NCBI GenBank assembly: GCA_913056415.1 | Contig: CAJXNA010000042.1 | Coordinates: 1 to 11,397 of the forward strand | Length of the DNA: 11,397 nucleotides | Origin: an uncultured Chloroflexota bacterium | GTDB taxonomy: Bacteria > Chloroflexota > Dehalococcoidia > SM23-28-2 > RBG-16-64-32 | Direction of reading: 5' to 3' | In this document: positions 6,727-11,397 of the stretch, in pieces | Numbering within the stretch: the stretch's first letter is position 1 | Layout: each line of letters begins with the position of its first letter | Position numbers and translations under genes: made by a program | Notes under the pieces: model-generated | Databases searched by the model: none | What the model was told of the DNA's origin: nothing | Seen by the model: only the letters and a program-made list of their open reading frames with translations

Positions 6727-6751
6727 GGAAGGTTGAGTCAGCTCACCTTCC
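6727..6751 (-). terminator. Hairpin after the DUF2269-like gene (possible terminator)
   Basis: GGAAGGT-T-GAG / CTC-ACCTTCC forms a 10-bp stem with one bulged base and a TCAG loop. It begins 34 bases after the DUF2269-like stop and precedes rho. On the minus strand it is followed by TATCATCCCCC, which lacks a proper U tract, so any intrinsic termination would be weak. It may only partly separate pyrG from rho transcription, or stabilise the upstream 3' end. No clear promoter for rho was recognised in 6567-6726. Confidence 0.42.
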
Positions 6752-6784
6752 GCGTCCGGGTAGGTCATATATCCCTCTTCTCCC

Positions 6785-7261
6785 TTAGAGCGGCTTGAAT
6801 ATCGCCAGGTAGGCCATGACCGGCAGCAATAACGTCGCGATGCCGCTGAATACTATGGGGACGTTATCGTCGAGCGCTTCCTGGAGCTCAGGGGTTGTAC
6901 CGCCGACTTTCTCCGCCTGCAGCGAAGCCAATCGTGCTCTTCGCAGGCCCAGGCCTATCAAGGGCAGGCAAACCAGGAGACTCACGAGATACAGGGTTTC
7001 CTGGGCCAACAGCCAGCCGGTGGTGATTAGATTGTAGTCCATCTGCGTCCACATGAAAACCCCACTCACGCCCATGCCGATGATGCCCGGCACCAGCAGC
7101 AGCCCCTGGTAGTGAGACGCCTCCTCAAAGGCGACGACCTTCAGCTTCAGATCATCGAAGCGCCAGCCTCTGATGAGGGGGAACTGCACGGCGGCCAGCC
7201 CCATTACGTACCAGAAGACGGCGAGGAGGTGGGACAGGGTGAGCAGGTTGTCTACGATCAC
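6785..7261 (-). CDS. DUF2269-like integral membrane protein, four helices
   Basis: A 158-residue membrane protein with predicted helices at about 6-29, 51-72, 83-106 and 135-156, and an ending IFKP typical of the DUF2269 group. The first helix carries a conserved-looking His (LSHLLAVFWYVMGL), and a loop carries EEASHYQ. The function is unknown; heme or metal binding by the buried His residues is only speculation. The GTG start at 7261 overlaps the pyrG stop by 4 bases (GTGA), suggesting translational coupling, and no separate Shine-Dalgarno is visible. A cytosolic loop at 106-134 is basic, then acidic. Confidence 0.8.
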   Translation of the reverse strand: MIVDNLLTLSHLLAVFWYVMGLAAVQFPLIRGWRFDDLKLKVVAFEEASHYQGLLLVPGIIGMGVSGVFMWTQMDYNLITTGWLLAQETLYLVSLLVCLPLIGLGLRRARLASLQAEKVGGTTPELQEALDDNVPIVFSGIATLLLPVMAYLAIFKPL

Positions 7262-8946
7262 GCAGGCGCTGTGGTGGAACGCGGCGAGCGCCGCGAGGCG
7301 CCAGTCACGGAATGGGAGGCGCGCCCGCGCGGTAGACGCCGCGCCCGGGCACGTTCCAGGGCGGCGGTAACGAAGCCATCGAACAGGGGGTGGGGGCGGT
7401 TGGGACGCGACCGGAACTCGGGGTGGAACTGGGAGCCCACCATCCAGGGGTGATCTCTCAGCTCACAGATCTCGACCAGGGAGTCGTCGGGGAGGGTGCC
7501 GCTGGCCACCAAGCCAGCTTCCTGCAGCTGGGCGCGGAACTCGTTGTTCAGCTCGTAGCGGTGACGGTGGCGCTCAATGACTTCGTCCCGGCCGTAGGCG
7601 GCGCGCGCTTTGGTGTTCGCCACCAGGCGACAGGGGTAGCCGCCGAGGCGCATGGTGCCGCCCTTCTCCTGCACCCCCTCCTGCTCAGGCAGCAGGCTGA
7701 TGACGGGGTAGGGGGTCTCAGGGTAGAACTCTGTGGAGTTGGCATCGTCGGTGCCGAACAGGTGACGGGCGAACTCCACCACCATCACCTGAAGCCCCAG
7801 GCAGAGCCCCAGATAAGGCACGTTGTTCTCGCGGGCGTAGCGGGCGGCCCTGATCTTCCCTTCGAAGCCGCGCTCCCCGAAGCCGCCGGGGACGACGATA
7901 CCGTCCATCTCCGCCAGCACCTCTTCCATATCCGGATTCTCCATGTCCTTGGAGTGCAGCCAGTGTATGTTGATGCCGGTCCGGTGCTTCACGCCGGCGT
8001 GGATCAGCGATTCCTTCACCGAGAGGTAGGCGTCCGGCAGCTCCACGTATTTGCCTACGATCGCGATCTCCACCTGACCGCTGGGGCTCTTTAGCTGCTC
8101 CACCCACTCACGCCAGTCTGCCAGATCGCGAGAGGCGGCAGGCAGGTTCATCTTGTCCACGATGAGGTCGCCAAGGCCGGCCTCCTCCAGCACGAGGGGC
8201 ACCTCGTAGATGGTCGGCATGGTGAGGAGGGGGATGACTGCGCCGACCGATACGTCGCAGAACAGCGATATCTTCTCCCGCAGCTCGTCGGCCACCGGCC
8301 GGTCGCTGCGGCAGACGATGACGTCCGGCTGGATTCCGATGGAGCGCAGCTCACGGACGCTGTGCTGGGTGGGCTTGGTCTTTAGCTCGCCGGTGGGGCT
8401 GATGTAGGGGAGGAGCGTGACGTGGATGGAAAGCGTGTCCTGGTGTCCTTCCTCGTTGCGCATCTGGCGGATCGCTTCCAGATGCGGCTGGCTTTCGATG
8501 TCGCCGACGGTGCCGCCGACCTCGACGATGACCACCTGGGCTCCGGACTCTTGGCCGATGCCGCGGATACGCTCCTTGATCTCGTTGGTGACGTGGGGGA
8601 TAGGCTGAATGGTATGCCCAAGGTAGTCGCCGCGGCGCTCCTTGTTGATCACGGCCTGGTATATCTGGCCGGTGGTGACGGAGCTGCTCCTGGTCAGGTC
8701 CTGGTCCAGGAAGCGCTCGTAGTGGCCGAGGTCAAGGTCAGTCTCGGCGCCGTCGGTGGTGACGAACACCTCCCCATGCTGATAGGGGGACATGGTGCCG
8801 GGGTCGACGTTGAGATAGGGATCAAGCTTCTGGACGACGACGGAGATGCCGCGGGACTTGAGGATTCTGCCGATGGAGGCGGTGGTGATGCCCTTGCCAA
8901 CCGAGCTGACAACTCCACCGCTTACGAATATGTACTTAGTTCCCAT
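7258..8946 (-). CDS. pyrG: CTP synthase (UTP + ATP + glutamine to CTP)
   Basis: A 562-residue cytosolic enzyme, the last step of pyrimidine nucleotide synthesis. Residues 1-270 are the amidoligase domain: KYIFVSGGVVSSVGKG (4-19) with the ATP loop, QKLDPYLNVDPGTMSPYQHGE (from 39), and the CTP/UTP site region VEVGGTVGDIESQPHLEAIR. Residues 292-535 are the class I glutamine amidotransferase: oxyanion GGFGERG (354-360), nucleophile Cys382 in GLCLGLQ, and His508/Glu510 in GSQFHPEF. All key residues are present. Residues 533-562 form an extra basic Arg/Ser-rich tail compared with E. coli (545 aa), ending in the overlap with the next gene. ATG 8946 has AGGGAG close upstream. The leader suggests CTP-responsive control (see the leader entry). 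Confidence 0.98.
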   Translation of the reverse strand: MGTKYIFVSGGVVSSVGKGITTASIGRILKSRGISVVVQKLDPYLNVDPGTMSPYQHGEVFVTTDGAETDLDLGHYERFLDQDLTRSSSVTTGQIYQAVINKERRGDYLGHTIQPIPHVTNEIKERIRGIGQESGAQVVIVEVGGTVGDIESQPHLEAIRQMRNEEGHQDTLSIHVTLLPYISPTGELKTKPTQHSVRELRSIGIQPDVIVCRSDRPVADELREKISLFCDVSVGAVIPLLTMPTIYEVPLVLEEAGLGDLIVDKMNLPAASRDLADWREWVEQLKSPSGQVEIAIVGKYVELPDAYLSVKESLIHAGVKHRTGINIHWLHSKDMENPDMEEVLAEMDGIVVPGGFGERGFEGKIRAARYARENNVPYLGLCLGLQVMVVEFARHLFGTDDANSTEFYPETPYPVISLLPEQEGVQEKGGTMRLGGYPCRLVANTKARAAYGRDEVIERHRHRYELNNEFRAQLQEAGLVASGTLPDDSLVEICELRDHPWMVGSQFHPEFRSRPNRPHPLFDGFVTAALERARARRLPRGRASHSVTGASRRSPRSTTAPA

Positions 8947-8977
8947 TTACTCCCTATTCGGGGAGCCTCCTCAGCCC
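8947..8977 (-). promoter_or_regulatory. pyrG 5' leader: candidate CTP-sensing GGGC start with paired Shine-Dalgarno
   Basis: Numbering the predicted transcript from 8977 leftward, bases 1-5 are GGGCU, 13-18 are CUCCCC, 24-28 are GGGAG (the Shine-Dalgarno), and the ATG follows base 31. Bases 13-17 can pair perfectly with 24-28 (loop of 6), hiding the ribosome site. Alternatively G1-G3 with C16-C18 and G6-A7-G8 with C13-U14-C15 can pair and free it. In Bacillus and relatives, pyrG transcripts starting GGGC gain extra 5' G residues when CTP is low, and the G tract pairs with a downstream pyrimidine tract. The arrangement here fits a translational version of that scheme. The start site is inferred from the -10 spacing, not observed. 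Confidence 0.45.
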
Positions 8978-8984
8978 GATGATA

Positions 8985-9015
8985 ATGATACAGGATTGCC
9001 TGTGGTAAGTGTCAA
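8985..9015 (-). promoter_or_regulatory. pyrG promoter
   Basis: Reading leftward: consensus -35 TTGACA (complement of 9010-9015), a 19-base spacer, and -10 TATCAT (complement of 8985-8990), which is repeated once in tandem (8979-8984). Seven bases after the first hexamer the transcript would start GGGC. The spacer is 2 bases longer than ideal, implying a moderate promoter. Confidence 0.62.
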
Positions 9016-9111
9016 GCGAACACGAAGGCTCAAAGGAGAAAATGCGAAAATCAATTAGCAGATGTTGTGTGGAAAACTCACGGTCGCCCGGGCGCCTCTG
9101 GACGGGGCCGC

Positions 9112-9140
9112 GTGACCGCCGACTCGCCTATCGATATACT
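9112..9140 (+). promoter_or_regulatory. Promoter of the M16 peptidase gene
   Basis: GTGACC (9112-9117, 4 of 6 consensus), a 17-base spacer, and TATACT (9135-9140). The start is expected near 9147. Confidence 0.5.
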
Positions 9141-9270
9141 GAACGCAACCCGGAGGCCTGGGATGTCGTGACATCGCCAAATTACGAGCCCACTCCGGAG
9201 TATGTATCCGTCGGCTTCGGCTGGCGGAGGCGAGACTTATTGGCTAGCCCACAGGGGGAGACAGCGCACG

Positions 9271-10545
9271 ATGTCAATCACTTGGGAGATCAGCGAACTG
9301 GACAGCGGCCTGCGGGTGGTCACCACGCCGGTGTCCACGGCGCAGTCAGTGAGCGTGAACGTGTTCGTGGGAGCGGGGTCACGCGGCGAGGGCGAGCGCA
9401 CGAAGGGTCTGGCCCACTTCCTGGAGCATATGGTGTTCAAGGGCACGGAGAAGCGCCCCACGGCGATAGACATCGCGGAGGCGATCGAGGGGGCGGGCGG
9501 CGTCCTGAACGCCTACACCGCCAAGGAGATCACCTGCTACTGGAACCACGTCCCGTTCGACCGTCTGGAGCTGGCGATGGACGTGCTGGCCGACATGCTG
9601 ACTCACTCCCGCCTCGACCAGGAGGAGATCGACCGCGAGCGGTCAGTGGTGCAGCAGGAGATCCGCCGTACCAAGGACCATCCGGCCGCCTGGTGCGGTG
9701 AGCTGCTGGGCGAAGCGCTGTTCGGCGACCAGCCGATGGGCTGGTCGACAGCGGGCACGGAGGAGACGGTGGAGGAGCTGCAACGCCAGGACTTCGTGTC
9801 CTGGCTAGATACCTGGTACGGGCTGGGCAACGTCGTCGTCAGCGTAGCCGGCAACGCATCACCGGACAGGGTTACGGCCCTGGCGGAGAAACATATCGGG
9901 GACGGACGGCGGCCGGGAGCCCCGGCCGTTACGCCGGTGGAGGGCCGTATACCCGCCCGTCGCGCGATCTGCGACAGCCGCGAGATCTCCCAGACCAACC
10001 TGGCGTTGGGCATGCCAGCCTTGCCGCGCGACGATCCGGACCGCTACGTGCTCCAGGTTCTGAACTCGCTATTGGGGCGCGGCATGAGCTCGCGGCTATT
10101 CAAGGAGGTGCGGGAGCGACGCGGCCTCGCCTACTCCGTGTCGTCATCGGTGAGCCGTCACAAGGACACGGGGGCGTTCACGGTGACGGCCGGGGTCTCC
10201 CCGGAGAAGCTGGACGAGACGGTGACCGTGATTCAGGAGGAGCTTACCAAGCTTGTCCAGGAGACGGTGCCTGAGGGCGAGATGACGAAGGCCCGCGACT
10301 ACACGGTGGGCAGCTTCCGCCTCAGCCTGGAGACACCGATGGCGCTGGCCCAGCGGGCCGGCGAGCAGCTGATCACACTGGGTAAGATCGAGCCCATCGA
10401 GACGGTGGTGGAGAGGATCGAGTCGGTCAGCGCGGACGACATCCTGCGGGTGGCGCGACGCGTCCTGGTGCCGGAGAACGCCGTCCTCTCGGTCGTGGGG
10501 CCGGAGCTGGACGAGGAGGTTCTGCTGAAGCTGCTGGCCGCTTAG
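9271..10545 (+). CDS. M16-family zinc metallopeptidase (insulinase/pitrilysin-like)
   Basis: A 424-residue single-chain peptidase of the short M16B type (bacterial processing-peptidase-like, usually about 410-440). The inverted zinc motif HFLEH lies at 49-53, with the distal Glu130 in VVQQEI at the expected distance, so the active site is complete. The second half is the structural homologous domain, with the conserved RRGLAYSV segment that contributes the Arg/Tyr of the substrate site. There is no signal peptide or membrane helix, so it is probably cytosolic. ATG 9271 has GGGGGAG 10 bases upstream; an in-frame ATG at 9202 would have its GGAG only one base away and adds a low-complexity extension, so it was rejected. 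In many bacteria M16B genes sit beside pnp or dut; here it stands alone between pyrG and a crotonase gene. Confidence 0.94.
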   Translation: MSITWEISELDSGLRVVTTPVSTAQSVSVNVFVGAGSRGEGERTKGLAHFLEHMVFKGTEKRPTAIDIAEAIEGAGGVLNAYTAKEITCYWNHVPFDRLELAMDVLADMLTHSRLDQEEIDRERSVVQQEIRRTKDHPAAWCGELLGEALFGDQPMGWSTAGTEETVEELQRQDFVSWLDTWYGLGNVVVSVAGNASPDRVTALAEKHIGDGRRPGAPAVTPVEGRIPARRAICDSREISQTNLALGMPALPRDDPDRYVLQVLNSLLGRGMSSRLFKEVRERRGLAYSVSSSVSRHKDTGAFTVTAGVSPEKLDETVTVIQEELTKLVQETVPEGEMTKARDYTVGSFRLSLETPMALAQRAGEQLITLGKIEPIETVVERIESVSADDILRVARRVLVPENAVLSVVGPELDEEVLLKLLAA

Positions 10546-10559
10546 AGAAATTACTGGGC

Positions 10560-10617
10560 GGCCTCAAGCGTGGCGCCCTAAAAGGCGCGAGGCCCTCCGC
10601 CTAAACGGATGGGCCTC
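10560..10617. repeat. Two mutually exclusive GC-rich hairpins after the M16 gene
   Basis: Hairpin A: GGCCTC (10560-10565), 7-base bulge, GCGCC (10573-10577), loop CTAAAA, then GGCGCGAGGCC (10584-10594), giving 11 pairs. Hairpin B: GAGGCCC-TCCG (10589-10599), loop CCTAAA, then CGGA-T-GGGCCTC (10606-10617), 11 pairs with one bulge. They share GAGGCC, so only one can form at a time. A third option, GGGCG (10556-10560) with CGCCC (10574-10578), competes with A. Lying 15 bases after the M16 stop they may end or protect that transcript, but no U tract follows. Confidence 0.6.
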
Positions 10618-10626
10618 ATCGCCGCA

Positions 10627-10646
10627 CCTGCCTACCGGCAGGCAGG
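10627..10646. repeat. 20-base imperfect palindrome, copy 1
   Basis: CCTGCCTACCGGCAGGCAGG is self-complementary except for one pair (10634 with 10639). Its right half, GGCAGGCAGG followed by CCC, recurs as GGCAGGCAGG followed by TCC at 10887-10896. Such CCTGCCT/AGGCAGG palindromes look like dispersed repetitive elements, but genome-wide copy number cannot be judged here. Confidence 0.65.
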
Positions 10647-10649
10647 CCC

Positions 10650-10669
10650 CAACGATGCTTGCATTGTTG
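10650..10669. repeat. 8-bp hairpin CAACGATG-CTTG-CATTGTTG
   Basis: As RNA on the plus strand all eight pairs form, one of them a G-U. It is directly followed by TAAAAGCG and then the 14-bp stem element, so it probably belongs to the same structured unit. Confidence 0.5.
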
Positions 10670-10676
10670 TAAAAGC

Positions 10677-10765
10677 GTAGGGGAGATGTGCACGCACCCC
10701 GAGTCCTTGCGGACACTTCACCAGCCCCGCAACCGGTGAACTAAGAGAAATCACATCTCCCCTAC
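10677..10765. ncRNA. Candidate structured RNA or palindromic element closed by a perfect 14-bp stem
   Basis: GTAGGGGAGATGTG (10677-10690) and CACATCTCCCCTAC (10752-10765) are exact reverse complements. Between them lie two more hairpins: GTCC-TTGC-GGAC (10703-10714) and TTCACC-N12-GGTGAA (10717-10722 / 10735-10740), so the unit folds as a three-way junction. Read on the minus strand, the first inner hairpin has a GCAA (GNRA) tetraloop, and the outer stem is followed by GCTTTT, which mildly favours that strand as the RNA. I recognise no known riboswitch or RNA family. A short non-autonomous element with 14-base terminal inverted repeats is the main alternative, but no target-site duplication is evident. 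Confidence 0.45.
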
Positions 10766-10843
10766 ATAACAGAACAGGTCAGATAGCGCCTCTATTACGG
10801 TCGTTCACCAGACGTTAACCTTCAGGCCGCAGTCGCGGCTCTA

Positions 10844-10873
10844 TTGGCCCACCGCCACCCGAATAGCTATACT
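10844..10873 (+). promoter_or_regulatory. Promoter of the crotonase gene
   Basis: TTGGCC (10844-10849, 4 of 6), an 18-base spacer, and TATACT (10868-10873). The start is expected near 10880, so the transcript would begin at the second palindrome copy and carry it as a 5' hairpin. Confidence 0.58.
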
Positions 10874-10880
10874 ACCCGTG

Positions 10881-10896
10881 CCTGCTGGCAGGCAGG
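10881..10896. repeat. Palindrome copy 2 in the crotonase 5' leader
   Basis: CCTGC-TGGCAG-GCAGG shares CCTGC and GGCAGGCAGG with the copy at 10627-10646 but lacks its central bases. It can form a 5-bp hairpin at the very 5' end of the predicted crotonase mRNA. Confidence 0.55.
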
Positions 10897-10947
10897 TCCG
10901 TGTGGATTGACCTTTAGCTTGTATCCTGCCCACCGAAGGAGGAGACT

Positions 10948-11397
10948 GTGTCCGGCTTCGAGAACATCATCTACGAGAAGAAGGGCCACCTGGCCTACAT
11001 CACGCTTAATCGCGAGGAGCGCCGCAACGCTATCGACCCGGCGACCTCGCAGGAGCTGTACGACGCCTTCACCGACTTCAAGGAGGACGACGAGCTGTGG
11101 GTAGCGGTGCTGACCGGCGCCGGCGAGGTGGCGTTCTCCGCCGGGGCTGACCTGGTGGCGATGGCGGAGGCGTTCGCCGGCGGGCAGGGGATGCGGTTCG
11201 ACGTGCCGTTCGGGGGGATCACCCGCGACTTCGAGTGCTGGAAGCCGATGATCGCCGCTATCAACGGCTACTGCCTGGCCGGGGGGCTGGAGCTGGCGCT
11301 CTCCTGCGACATCCGCATCGCGGCGGAGCACGCATCGTTCGGGCTGCCGGAGCCGAAGCGGGTGATCATCCCCGCCGCCGGCGGCACCCAGAAGCTG
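10948..11397 (+). CDS. Enoyl-CoA hydratase/isomerase (crotonase) family protein, N-terminal part
   Basis: GTG start preceded by an excellent AAGGAGG (10936-10942) at 5-base spacing; 150 codons are visible, with no stop before the window ends (family length about 255-265). The product begins MSGFENIIYEKKGHLAYITL, then NREERRNAID (CoA-site region). FSAGADL (about 65-71) supplies the first oxyanion-hole amide, and NGYCLAGGLELALSCDIRIA the second, with the first catalytic Glu in GLEL. FGLPEPKRVIIPAAGGTQKL carries the second Glu, so both hydratase glutamates are kept and hydration of 2-enoyl-CoA is plausible. Crotonases also include isomerases and lyases, so the substrate is open. It has its own promoter. 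Confidence 0.94.
   Translation, partial: MSGFENIIYEKKGHLAYITLNREERRNAIDPATSQELYDAFTDFKEDDELWVAVLTGAGEVAFSAGADLVAMAEAFAGGQGMRFDVPFGGITRDFECWKPMIAAINGYCLAGGLELALSCDIRIAAEHASFGLPEPKRVIIPAAGGTQKL

Larger units (their letters stand above)
8947..9270. other. Divergent pyrG / M16 intergenic region
   Basis: A 324-base gap holding the pyrG leader and promoter on the left and the M16 promoter with a leader of about 124 bases on the right. Two small palindromes occur in the M16 leader: GATGTC-GT-GACATC (9162-9175) and ACTCCGGAGT (9192-9201). I see no small gene, RNA gene or terminator between 9016 and 9111. Confidence 0.6.
10546..10947. other. 402-base non-coding region dense in inverted repeats
   Basis: There are no coding features. 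From left to right it holds two overlapping GC-rich hairpins (10560-10617), a 20-base palindrome (10627-10646), an 8-bp hairpin (10650-10669), an 89-base folded unit closed by a 14-bp perfect stem (10677-10765), and a plainer stretch (10766-10843) with one small CCGC/GCGG hairpin. It ends with the crotonase promoter and 5' leader, which contains a second palindrome copy. I looked for RNase P, SRP, tmRNA, tRNA and 5S signatures and found none. Confidence 0.7.

Noticed and set aside
8950..9015. Classical terminator-type attenuator for pyrG as in Bacillus
   Set aside because: The leader has only 31 bases before the ATG and no terminator hairpin with a U tract, so only a translational version is considered.
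10691..10751. Hammerhead ribozyme, cobalamin riboswitch or cyclic-di-GMP riboswitch in the three-way-junction unit
   Set aside because: GAAAT after the second hairpin hints at a hammerhead, but CUGANGA is absent. CCCCGCAACC recalls the cobalamin box, but the remaining conserved boxes and length are missing. CACGCA recalls the c-di-GMP aptamer, but GGGCAAACC does not follow.
10627..10896. CRISPR array
   Set aside because: Only two unequal palindrome copies occur, without regular spacing or further repeats, and no cas gene is nearby.
10546..10947. RNase P RNA, SRP RNA, tmRNA or tRNA
   Set aside because: None of the conserved cores (GAGGAAAGUCC, GGAAGGAAGCAGCC, tmRNA ends, T-loop GTTCGA) is present.

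Overview
The window is GC-rich chromosomal DNA carrying mostly core bacterial genes. The gene set and order (hrcA-grpE-dnaK under a CIRCE operator, rho, pyrG, LysM/M23 and SGNH envelope enzymes, an M16 peptidase, a crotonase) suggest a Chloroflexota bacterium, possibly Dehalococcoidia-like. That assignment is an impression from gene content and protein style; no rRNA or marker phylogeny is available here.

Layout. Positions 1-1931 (minus): heat-shock operon hrcA-grpE-dnaK, with only the first four codons of dnaK inside the window, a sigma70-type promoter and a perfect CIRCE. Positions 1964-2890 (plus): a divergent promoter, a 51-residue single-pass membrane protein not previously obvious because of its size, and a metallo-beta-lactamase-fold hydrolase. 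Positions 2887-5201 (minus): an SGNH/GDSL-type hydrolase with a C-terminal membrane anchor and, upstream of it, a membrane-anchored LysM-LysM-M23 peptidase. This likely envelope operon has a TATAAT promoter embedded in a dyad. Positions 5274-8946 (minus): pyrG (CTP synthase), a four-helix DUF2269-like membrane protein overlapping its stop codon, a hairpin, then rho. Positions 9112-10545 (plus): an M16 zinc peptidase with its own promoter. Positions 10546-10947: a 402-base non-coding stretch unusually dense in inverted repeats. Positions 10948-11397 (plus): the N-terminal 150 codons of a crotonase-family enzyme, running off the window.

Two places deserve most attention. First, the 31-base pyrG leader: the promoter spacing predicts a transcript beginning GGGC, the initial sequence used by Gram-positive pyrG genes for CTP-sensing reiterative transcription. 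Here the leader has a pyrimidine tract that can pair with the Shine-Dalgarno instead of an obvious attenuator, so control at translation is possible. Second, the M16/crotonase intergenic region holds five or more hairpins in about 210 bases, including a perfect 14-bp stem closing a three-way-junction-like fold, plus two related CCTGC/GGCAGGCAGG palindromes. This could be an unrecognised structured RNA or a palindromic mobile or repeat element.
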